NCBI GenBank assembly: GCA_946059285.1
Contig: CAMGMW010000092.1
Coordinates: forward strand, 1 to 5,610
Reading direction: 5' to 3'
DNA length: 5,610 nt
Origin: an uncultured Clostridia bacterium
GTDB taxonomy: Bacteria > Bacillota_A > Clostridia > Oscillospirales > Oscillospiraceae
Below are positions 1 to 5,247 of this stretch, piece by piece. Made by a program: the position numbers and the translations under genes. The first letter of the stretch is position 1. The number at the start of each line of letters is the position of its first letter. The notes beneath the pieces are model-generated. The model was not told where the DNA came from, made no database searches, and saw only the letters and a list, made by a program, of their open reading frames with translations.

Positions 1-805
1 GCACGATTACATCATCAGTGATCGTGAGAACCATGCGTCGATTTATGACGGATGCCGACTCAGCTATGGGAAAATGCTGCGCTATCAGCATGCAGATATG
101 GCGGATCTGGAACGGCAGCTCAAAAAGGTGCCGGAAAACTACGGCTGCCTGATTGTCACGGACGGCGTGTTCTCCATGAGTGGTGATATTGCAAAGCTGC
201 CGGAGATCTGCGGTCTGGCGAAGCAATACGGCGCACGGGTTATGGTGGACGACGCACATGCTTTGGGTGTGATCGGAGAGGGAGGTCGCGGCACAGCCAG
301 CCACTTCGGTCTGGAGGACGAAGTGGACATCTATATGGGGACTTTCAGCAAATCTCTGGCATCCCTCGGAGGATATATGGCTGCAAGCAAGTCCGTGATC
401 GACTATGTGAAGCACTCCTCGCGTCCCTTTATTTTCTCCGCCTCCATTCCGCCCGCCTGCTGTGCGGCGTCTTTGGCAGCACTGCGCTATCTGCGGGAGC
501 ATCCGCAGATTGTGCAGGATCTGGCGGACATCAGCAGCTATTTTCGTAAGCGGCTAAAAGAGTGCGGGCTGAAAATCATCGAGTCTCAAACACCGATCAT
601 TCCGATTTATACATACGATGCCTATAACACGCTGCTGAAGGCTAAGCAGGCTTATGACGCCGGTGTGTATGCAAATCCGGTTTTGCCGCCGGCATGCCCG
701 GAGGGAGAATGCCTGCTGCGGACAAGCTGCATGGCGATCCATACAAAACCGATGATCGACGAGGCGGCGGAAATCCTGGCGAAGGTTATGAAGGAAAATG
801 GATAA
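1..805 (+). CDS. Alpha-oxoamine synthase, serine palmitoyltransferase-like (5' end missing)
   Basis: This is a PLP-dependent enzyme of the alpha-oxoamine synthase family, which condenses an amino acid with an acyl thioester and releases CO2. The frame is open from base 2 and gives 267 residues; family members have about 390-400, so roughly the first 125 lie upstream. Visible landmarks, in partial-product numbering, are NHAS near residue 11 (His that stacks on PLP), DDAH at 83-86 (Asp to the PLP ring nitrogen), and the Schiff-base lysine K117 (codon 350-352) in GTFSKSLASLGG. FSASIPP and a C-terminal LRTSCMAIHT follow. The FSKS-ASLGG form resembles serine palmitoyltransferases more than BioF or Kbl, which usually carry a LGKALG-type motif. 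The next gene overlaps by 8 bp and encodes a reductase, which suits a ketosphinganine-like route. Amino-acid and acyl substrates are unknown; glycine acetyltransferase or cysteate acyltransferase activity remains possible. The family call is firm and the SPT-like subtype is moderate. Confidence 0.9.
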   Translation, partial: HDYIISDRENHASIYDGCRLSYGKMLRYQHADMADLERQLKKVPENYGCLIVTDGVFSMSGDIAKLPEICGLAKQYGARVMVDDAHALGVIGEGGRGTASHFGLEDEVDIYMGTFSKSLASLGGYMAASKSVIDYVKHSSRPFIFSASIPPACCAASLAALRYLREHPQIVQDLADISSYFRKRLKECGLKIIESQTPIIPIYTYDAYNTLLKAKQAYDAGVYANPVLPPACPEGECLLRTSCMAIHTKPMIDEAAEILAKVMKENG

Positions 806-1592
806 AGTCGCTGTGATTACCGGCGGCACGTCGGGCATCGGACTTGCCGCGGCGCAGGAGCTAAGCAAAAACGGCTTCCAGGTCTATACGGTCAGCAGAC
901 ATATCCCGGCGTATGCTTCCACGTTGCGGCATCTGCAGGCAGATGTCACGGACGAAGCGCAGACCGCGGCAGTGATTCATGCGGTGCAGGAAAAAGAAGG
1001 TCATATTGATTTGCTGATCAACTGTGCCGGCTTTGGAATTTCAGGCGCGATTGAGTTCACTGCGACAGAGGATGCGAAAAAGCAGCTTGACGTCAATTTT
1101 TTCGGTATGGTGAATGCCTGCAAAGCGGCACTTCCGCTGATGCGGAAGGCGGGAAAAGGAAGAATCATCAATATCAGCTCTGTCGCGGCACCGATCGCGA
1201 TTCCGTTTCAGGCGTTCTATTCCGCTTCTAAGGCTGCGATCAACGCCTATACCTGCGCTCTGGCAAACGAGGTTCGCCCATTCGGCATTTCCGTTACGGC
1301 GATCCAGCCGGGGGACATCTGCACCGGGTTTACGGCTGCACGGGAAAAATCCGCCATTGGAGACGAGGAGTATCAAGGAAGAATCAGCCGCAGCGTCTCA
1401 CGCATGGAGCACGATGAACAGTGTGGTATGCGGCCTGAGCGTGCAGGACGGTTCATTGCAAAGATTGCGGAAAAGCGGAACGTGAAGCCGTTGTATACGA
1501 TCGGCTTTTCCTACCGGCTGATTTGCGTACTTTTCAAGTTGCTTCCGATCCGTGTTTCAAACTGGATTGTCGGTAAGCTTTATGCGAACTGA
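798..1592 (+). CDS. Short-chain dehydrogenase/reductase (SDR), probable NADPH-dependent ketoreductase
   Basis: The 264-residue protein has the full classical SDR set. The Rossmann glycine motif TGGTSGIG is at 8-15, and R34 ends the second strand, which favours NADP(H). D49 sits in ADVTD, and NCAG is at 75-78. The catalytic residues are N100, S128, Y141 and K145, with the usual 13-residue Ser-Tyr spacing and a YSASK motif. The last 30 residues are hydrophobic and basic and could associate with membrane, as in several lipid-acting SDRs. The ATG at 798 lies inside the end of the upstream gene, so translation is probably coupled. AAGGA at 791-795 is too close to the ATG to be ideal; GAAGG at 781-785 is an alternative. 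Starting at this ATG places the glycine motif at the usual distance from the N-terminus. Pairing with the SPT-like synthase suggests reduction of its 3-keto product, but this is inferred from context. No terminator follows the stop, so read-through into cmk is possible. Confidence 0.92.
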   Translation: MDKVAVITGGTSGIGLAAAQELSKNGFQVYTVSRHIPAYASTLRHLQADVTDEAQTAAVIHAVQEKEGHIDLLINCAGFGISGAIEFTATEDAKKQLDVNFFGMVNACKAALPLMRKAGKGRIINISSVAAPIAIPFQAFYSASKAAINAYTCALANEVRPFGISVTAIQPGDICTGFTAAREKSAIGDEEYQGRISRSVSRMEHDEQCGMRPERAGRFIAKIAEKRNVKPLYTIGFSYRLICVLFKLLPIRVSNWIVGKLYAN

Positions 1593-1641
1593 GCAATGTA
1601 AGCCCTTGCGGGAGAACGGATATAAAATATCTCTGACTGAT

Positions 1642-1670
1642 TTGACAAATCTGTTTTTCCGATGTACAAT
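1642..1670 (+). promoter_or_regulatory. Sigma-A promoter for the cmk-plsC-ispH/rpsA operon
   Basis: A perfect -35 box TTGACA (1642-1647) is followed by a 17-bp spacer and a -10 box TACAAT (1665-1670, five of six matches). Transcription would start near 1677, giving a leader of about 25 bases before the cmk ATG. The -35 lies inside a 13-bp inverted repeat, GATTTG-A-CAAATC (1639-1651). It is the only strong promoter-like pair in the 110-bp gap between the SDR gene and cmk. Confidence 0.85.
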
Positions 1671-1691
1671 ATGTATCAGTTTTGATTGGAT

Positions 1692-1696
1692 GGGAG
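1692..1696 (+). promoter_or_regulatory. Ribosome binding site that fixes the cmk start
   Basis: GGGAG stands 6 bases before the ATG at 1703. The frame is also open from a TTG at 1682, but that codon would lie about 5 bases from the predicted transcript end with no room for a binding site, and it would add seven residues that Cmk proteins do not need. The ATG at 1703 is therefore preferred. Confidence 0.75.
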
Positions 1697-1702
1697 AACG
1701 CT

Positions 1703-2380
1703 ATGCAGTGTATCAGCGTTGCGATTGACGGACCTGCCGGAGCAGGAAAAAGCACGATAGCGCGTCGGGCGGCAGCATTGCTGGGATTTGTTTATGTGGA
1801 TACGGGTGCGATCTATCGCACGGTTGGTTTTTCGGTATTGCAAAGCGGTATCGATCCGCATAACGCCGATGCCGTCAGTGCGCTCCTTCCGAATATTTGT
1901 CTGCGTTTGGAATGGTCACGCGACGGGATACAGCATATGATCCTGAACGGAGAGGATGTTACAGCGGCGATTCGTAGCCCGGAGGTTTCGGAAACAGCGT
2001 CCGTTATCTCTGCGATTCCTGCCGTCCGCCGTTTTCTGTTGGACACGCAGCGAGATGTGGCCAAAACCCACAGCGTCATTATGGACGGAAGAGATATCGG
2101 CACAGTGGTATTGCCAGATGCCGATGTGAAAATTTACCTTTTTGCCTCATCGGAGGTGCGCGCAAAGCGCCGTTGGATGGAATTGCAGGCACGGGACTGC
2201 GCGGATACATATGAAGAGGTTCTGAAGGATATGAATGAGCGGGACGACCGGGATATGCACCGTGCCATTGCACCTTTGCGATGTGCCGATGACGCGGTCA
2301 GACTGGACACATCAGAACTTTCTTTGGAGGACAGCGTTCAGGCGATCCTCAACATCATTCGGGAGAGAACTGGCTTATGA
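1703..2380 (+). CDS. cmk: Cytidylate kinase
   Basis: Cytoplasmic (d)CMP kinase: ATP plus CMP or dCMP gives ADP plus CDP or dCDP, feeding RNA, DNA and CDP-diacylglycerol synthesis. From the ATG at 1703 it has 225 residues, the usual length for the family. The P-loop is GPAGAGKS at 10-17, and the nucleotide-binding DTGAIYR is at 33-39. The Cmk-specific NMP-binding insert carries LNGEDVT (81-87), IR (90-91) and EVS (94-96), then P106, VR (108-109) and QR (116-117). DGRDIGT is at 128-134. The C-terminal lid has R153/R156/R157, and R180-D184-R187 probably match the CMP and phosphate contacts R181-D185-R188 of the E. coli enzyme. All key residues are present. It is first in its operon and overlaps plsC by 4 bp (ATGA), which implies translational coupling. 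Confidence 0.97.
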   Translation: MQCISVAIDGPAGAGKSTIARRAAALLGFVYVDTGAIYRTVGFSVLQSGIDPHNADAVSALLPNICLRLEWSRDGIQHMILNGEDVTAAIRSPEVSETASVISAIPAVRRFLLDTQRDVAKTHSVIMDGRDIGTVVLPDADVKIYLFASSEVRAKRRWMELQARDCADTYEEVLKDMNERDDRDMHRAIAPLRCADDAVRLDTSELSLEDSVQAILNIIRERTGL

Positions 2381-2982
2381 GTAGCTTTTCACAGCGATTT
2401 TATCACTTCATTTATTACCCCGCGAAGGTGATCTTTCGTTTTAAGCATCCTGTCATGCGGGTATATGGGAAAGAGAATCTGCCTGCCGGTGCCGCGGTGC
2501 TCTGCGGCAATCACAGTGCGTTTTCCGATCCGGTCTGGATTATTCTTGCGGCGAAGCCGAAGCATATCTTCCGCTGTATGGCAAAAAGGGAATTGTTTGA
2601 AACGCCGATACTGAAATGTTTTTTCAAAAAAGTTGGTGCATTTCCTGTGGACCGCACTGCCAACGATATCAATGCAATCAAGACGGCAATGCGTGTTCTG
2701 CGCGACGATGATAAAGTGCTGATCTTCCCGGAAGGTACGCGCATTCGCAATGGGAAGCGTTCTGAGCCTCACGGCGGAGCGGTTTTGATCGCCGCCAGAA
2801 CGGGAGTACCCATCGTTCCGATTTATGTCAGCACGGATAAACGCTTCTGGAAACCGATGTCTGTGGTTTTCGGTGAGCCATATTATCCCAAAACGGCAGA
2901 ACGCCGCGCTACAAACGAAGAAATACGCACACTGTCAGAGGAACTGATGAACCGAATCTATGCATTGGGTGAGACACTGTGA
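2377..2982 (+). CDS. plsC: 1-acyl-sn-glycerol-3-phosphate acyltransferase (PlsC family)
   Basis: A 201-residue membrane-associated acyltransferase of the PlsC/LPLAT family. It is expected to put the second acyl chain on lysophosphatidic acid to make phosphatidic acid, the common phospholipid precursor. All four family motifs are visible: NHSAFSD at 45-51 (catalytic H46 and D51), GAFPVDR at 87-93, FPEGTR at 117-122 (phosphate binding), and VPIVPIYV at 144-151. An aromatic, amphipathic N-terminus (about 8-22) probably docks on the membrane; there is no clear multi-pass region. GGGAGAG (2361-2367) sits 9 bases before the ATG. The gene overlaps cmk by 4 bp and the fusion gene by 4 bp (GTGA). Position between cmk and ispH-rpsA, a common clostridial arrangement, supports the housekeeping role. 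Exact acyl-donor and acceptor preference cannot be read here; the plsC symbol follows family and context. Confidence 0.92.
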   Translation: MSSFSQRFYHFIYYPAKVIFRFKHPVMRVYGKENLPAGAAVLCGNHSAFSDPVWIILAAKPKHIFRCMAKRELFETPILKCFFKKVGAFPVDRTANDINAIKTAMRVLRDDDKVLIFPEGTRIRNGKRSEPHGGAVLIAARTGVPIVPIYVSTDKRFWKPMSVVFGEPYYPKTAERRATNEEIRTLSEELMNRIYALGETL

Positions 2983-4952
2983 AGATCGTGGTTGCGAAAA
3001 CCGCTGGCTTTTGTTATGGCGTGAAGCGCGCCGTGGAGATGGTTGAGCAGGTTCTTCGGGAAGGGAAGCAGGTAGTTACCTTCGGCCCGATTGCACATAA
3101 TCATCATCTGGTGCGGCATTTTGCGGAGCAGGGCGTGAGGGAAGTATCTGAGCCGGAAGAAATCCCGGATGGCTGCACCGTGGTCATCCGTTCGCACGGG
3201 GTAACACGCGCAACGTATGAAGCCTTACTGGCGCGGAATATCACGCTGCTCGATGCGACTTGCCCTTCGGTGAAGAGGATTCATCATTTGGTTTCGGCAG
3301 CAGAGGCAAAGGGACGCCAGCCGATCATCATCGGTACGGCAAGCCATCCCGAGGTGGCGGCGATTGCAGGTTGGTGCAGGAATCCGCTGGTGTTTTCTGG
3401 TCCGGAGGAACTGCAGAACTGGCTCGACGCGGCGCCGGAGCATCGTGATTTGCCAATTACTATGGTTTCGCAGACAACAAGCACACAATTTTTATGGGAA
3501 TCTTGCAAGAAAATCGTAAAAAAGGTGTGTACAAATCGAGAAATCTTTGATACAATATGCAAAGCGACAGAAAACAGACAGACCGAGGCGGCACAATTGG
3601 CATCGGCTTGCGATGCAATGATTGTGGTCGGAGACAGAAACAGCTCCAACACGGGTCGTCTGGCGCATATTTGTCAAATGCACTGTTCCAACGTTTTTCC
3701 CGTGGACAACGCCGGCGAGCTGGAGCCGAACAAGCTGCGTTTGGCGCATTGTATTGGTATCACAGCGGGTGCTTCGACACCGGCGTGGATAATAAAGGAG
3801 GTCAATCAGACGATGAGCGAAATTACTAACATTGATGCTGTTGCAGAGGAGAGCTTTGAAGAGCTGCTGGAGCAGTCCATCAAGACTTTAAATACAGGAG
3901 ATAAGGTTATGGGCGTCGTTACCGCAATCGGCACAACTGAGCTTCAGGTCGATCTTGGAACGAAGCATGCAGGCTACATCCCGTATGACGAAGTCAGCGC
4001 AGATCCGACGGTCAAGCCGGAGGATGTTTTGAAGGTCGGAGACGAAATCGAAGTCTTTGTGGTTCGTGTCAACGATCAGGAAGGTACTGTACAGCTCAGC
4101 AAGAAGAAGCTGGACGGTATCAAGGTTTGGGATGACGTGGCTGCCGCGTGTGAAAACAAGACTGTGGTGGAAGGCGTCATTACCGAAGAAAACAAGGGCG
4201 GCGTCGTCGCAAATGTAAAGGGTGTGCGTGTATTTATCCCTGCTTCCCAGACGGGTATCGCAAAGGGCGGTGATATGTCTTCCCTCAAGGGTCAGACCGT
4301 AAAGCTGATGATTACCGAATTCAATCAGGCTCGCCGCAGAGTGGTCGGCTCTATCCGCAAGGTCAATGCGGAGGAACGCAAGGCCGCAGTCGAAAAGCTT
4401 TGGAGTGAGATTGAAGTCGGCAAGAAATACACCGGTACCGTTAAGTCTCTCACCAGCTACGGCGCGTTTGTTGATATCGGTGGCGTGGACGGCATGGTTC
4501 ATATCTCCGAGCTGTCATGGGGCCGCATCAAGACACCGGACGAGGTTGTGAAGGTCGGCGATAAGATCGAGGTCTTTGTAATCAAGTTTGATGCTGAAAA
4601 GAAGAAGATATCCCTTGGCTATAAGACGCCGGAGATGAATCCGTGGAATCAGTTCTGCGCGAAGTATTCTGTCGGCGACGTTGCCAGAGTAAAGATCGTA
4701 AAACTGGTAGAATTCGGTGCATTTGCAGAGATCCTGCCCGGCGTTGACGGCTTGATCCATATCTCCCAGATTGCAGATCATCGCGTTGAGAAAGCCGGCG
4801 ACGTTCTGACCGAGGGTCAGGAAGTGGATGCAAAGATCATTGACATTGACAATGACCGCAAGCGGATTTCGTTGTCCATCCGTGCACTGCTGCCCCCTGC
4901 TGCCGAAGAAGCGCAGGAGACAGAAGTTACCGAGGAAGAAAACGAAGAATAA
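2979..4952 (+). CDS. ispH-rpsA: IspH (HMBPP reductase)-ribosomal protein S1 fusion
   Basis: A 657-residue two-part protein. Residues 1-278 are IspH, the [4Fe-4S] enzyme that reduces HMBPP to IPP and DMAPP at the end of the MEP isoprenoid pathway. The cluster cysteines C12 (GFCYGV), C95 (DATCP) and C194 (DTICKAT) are present, as are substrate residues H40, H73, H123, E125, T166/T167, SSN at 222-224 and S266 in ITAGAST. Residues from about 307 hold four S1 RNA-binding domains, roughly at 307-377, 395-460, 481-549 and 566-636. The third has GAFVDIGGVDGMVHISEL. A very acidic tail (about 640-657) ends the protein. E. coli S1 has six such domains, so this is the short Gram-positive form. Translation starts at a GTG that overlaps the plsC stop, with a weak GGGTGAG at 2967-2973; the family N-terminus MKIVVAKTAGFC supports it. 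Lysine codons shift from 9 AAG/4 AAA in the IspH part to 32 AAG/3 AAA after M279. The fusion is known in Clostridia, and no frame break is seen. Confidence 0.96.
   Translation: MKIVVAKTAGFCYGVKRAVEMVEQVLREGKQVVTFGPIAHNHHLVRHFAEQGVREVSEPEEIPDGCTVVIRSHGVTRATYEALLARNITLLDATCPSVKRIHHLVSAAEAKGRQPIIIGTASHPEVAAIAGWCRNPLVFSGPEELQNWLDAAPEHRDLPITMVSQTTSTQFLWESCKKIVKKVCTNREIFDTICKATENRQTEAAQLASACDAMIVVGDRNSSNTGRLAHICQMHCSNVFPVDNAGELEPNKLRLAHCIGITAGASTPAWIIKEVNQTMSEITNIDAVAEESFEELLEQSIKTLNTGDKVMGVVTAIGTTELQVDLGTKHAGYIPYDEVSADPTVKPEDVLKVGDEIEVFVVRVNDQEGTVQLSKKKLDGIKVWDDVAAACENKTVVEGVITEENKGGVVANVKGVRVFIPASQTGIAKGGDMSSLKGQTVKLMITEFNQARRRVVGSIRKVNAEERKAAVEKLWSEIEVGKKYTGTVKSLTSYGAFVDIGGVDGMVHISELSWGRIKTPDEVVKVGDKIEVFVIKFDAEKKKISLGYKTPEMNPWNQFCAKYSVGDVARVKIVKLVEFGAFAEILPGVDGLIHISQIADHRVEKAGDVLTEGQEVDAKIIDIDNDRKRISLSIRALLPPAAEEAQETEVTEEENEE
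3528..3556 (+). promoter_or_regulatory. Candidate internal promoter inside the ispH part
   Basis: TGTACA (3528-3533, four of six -35 matches), a 17-bp spacer and TACAAT (3551-3556) with an upstream TGA form an extended -10 type promoter. A transcript from here would carry the ribosome binding site at 3794 and could give S1 alone. The -10 falls on the codons of the conserved Asp-Thr-Ile-Cys of IspH, so part of the match is forced by the protein. This is a weak call by pattern only. Confidence 0.25.
3794..3802 (+). promoter_or_regulatory. Internal consensus ribosome binding site for the S1 part
   Basis: AAAGGAGGT is a full match to the anti-Shine-Dalgarno sequence and lies 10 bases before an in-frame ATG at 3813 (M279). 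That ATG is exactly where IspH homology ends (IIKEV) and the S1 leader (MSEITNID) begins. It is the best ribosome binding site in the window, stronger than the one at the GTG start of the fusion. Initiation here would make a free 379-residue S1 protein. The motif partly encodes Lys-Glu-Val of IspH, so use by ribosomes is likely but not proven. Confidence 0.6.
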
Positions 4953-4963
4953 TGTAACGACTG

Positions 4964-5003
4964 AAACCGCCGTGTGCGCCTGCACGCGGCGGTTTTCTTT
5001 TTT
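4964..5003 (+). terminator. Intrinsic terminator of the cmk-plsC-ispH/rpsA operon
   Basis: A 14-bp stem pairs AAACCGCCG (4964-4972) with CGGCGGTTT (4987-4995). It extends inward through one T-G wobble and four more pairs to a GCCT loop at 4978-4981. A T-rich tract interrupted by one C follows to 5003. It begins 11 bases after the rpsA stop codon. The stem is GC-rich and should stop transcription efficiently. There is no matching long A tract upstream, so it looks one-directional. Confidence 0.95.
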
Positions 5004-5151
5004 CGTGAAGTGGATGAGGAATTCCTGTCTCAAAACGGCTTGCGGATAAGAATCACTTGTTGGAATCTATTCCCCAACTTTTTGCTTATGCTCCGGAATG
5101 ATGCCAAGATTGATGATTGAACCGAAATTCTGAACAATTTGTAACAAGGGC

Positions 5152-5179
5152 TTGCTTTTTATAAAATTGTCGTTATAAT
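5152..5179 (+). promoter_or_regulatory. Sigma-A promoter of htpG
   Basis: TTGCTT (5152-5157) and a perfect TATAAT (5174-5179) are separated by 16 bp. The predicted start, near 5186, falls inside the CIRCE element, which is the usual layout for HrcA repression. A weaker alternative is TTGTAA (5139-5144) with TATAAA (5160-5165), but its 15-bp spacer is short. The stretch from 5004 to about 5130 shows no gene or clear signal. Confidence 0.85.
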
Positions 5180-5183
5180 AGAT

Positions 5184-5210
5184 TTAGCACTCATATGAAA
5201 AGAGTGCTAA
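5184..5210 (+). promoter_or_regulatory. CIRCE operator (HrcA repressor binding site)
   Basis: TTAGCACTC (5184-5192), a 9-base spacer and GAGTGCTAA (5202-5210) form a perfect match to the CIRCE consensus in both arms and in spacer length. It starts 4 bases after the -10 box, so bound HrcA would block RNA polymerase. HrcA folding depends on GroEL, so the gene should be released when misfolded protein ties up the chaperonin. The classical targets are groESL and the hrcA-grpE-dnaK operon; here it controls htpG. Confidence 0.97.
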
Positions 5211-5219
5211 CAACACTCT
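5201..5219 (+). repeat. Short inverted repeat in the htpG leader, overlapping the right CIRCE arm
   Basis: AGAGTG (5201-5206) can pair with CACTCT (5214-5219) across a 7-base loop. It shares the GAGTG of the right CIRCE arm, so this hairpin and the CIRCE hairpin cannot form together in RNA. If transcription starts near 5186, the left CIRCE arm is cut short and this hairpin would be the easier one to form. It has no T tract and ends 28 bases before the htpG ATG. A role is not known. Confidence 0.4.
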
Positions 5220-5247
5220 CATAAATCAAACAAAGGAAGCGGAAAAC

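Noticed and set aside
1593..1641. A terminator after the SDR gene
   Set aside because: Only a 3-bp CCC/GGG pairing is present near 1610, with no T tract; it cannot be supported as an intrinsic terminator.
1682..1702. An upstream TTG start that would add seven residues to Cmk
   Set aside because: It falls next to the predicted transcription start without a ribosome binding site, whereas ATG 1703 has GGGAG at good spacing and gives the family N-terminus.
3888..4502. A 204-codon minus-strand open frame opposite the S1 domains
   Set aside because: It lies wholly within the conserved S1 coding region, shows no recognisable protein features, and is explained by the strong codon bias of the sense strand, which leaves few stops on the opposite strand.
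2979..4952. The ispH-rpsA fusion as a sequencing error or a new gene type
   Set aside because: The frame is clean across the junction and this two-part gene is an established arrangement in Clostridia, so the fusion itself is not new.
4515..5033. A 172-codon minus-strand open frame running from the intergenic region into the end of rpsA
   Set aside because: It crosses the operon terminator stem, has no convincing ribosome binding site, and its body mirrors the S1 domain 3-4 coding sequence.
4828..5049. A 73-codon plus-strand open frame over the 3' end of rpsA and the terminator
   Set aside because: It is out of frame with rpsA, runs through the terminator hairpin, and its composition is that of a frame-shifted shadow.
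5184..5210. Reading the CIRCE palindrome as a transcription terminator hairpin
   Set aside because: No T run follows, the sequence matches the HrcA operator exactly, and it sits at the start site of htpG.
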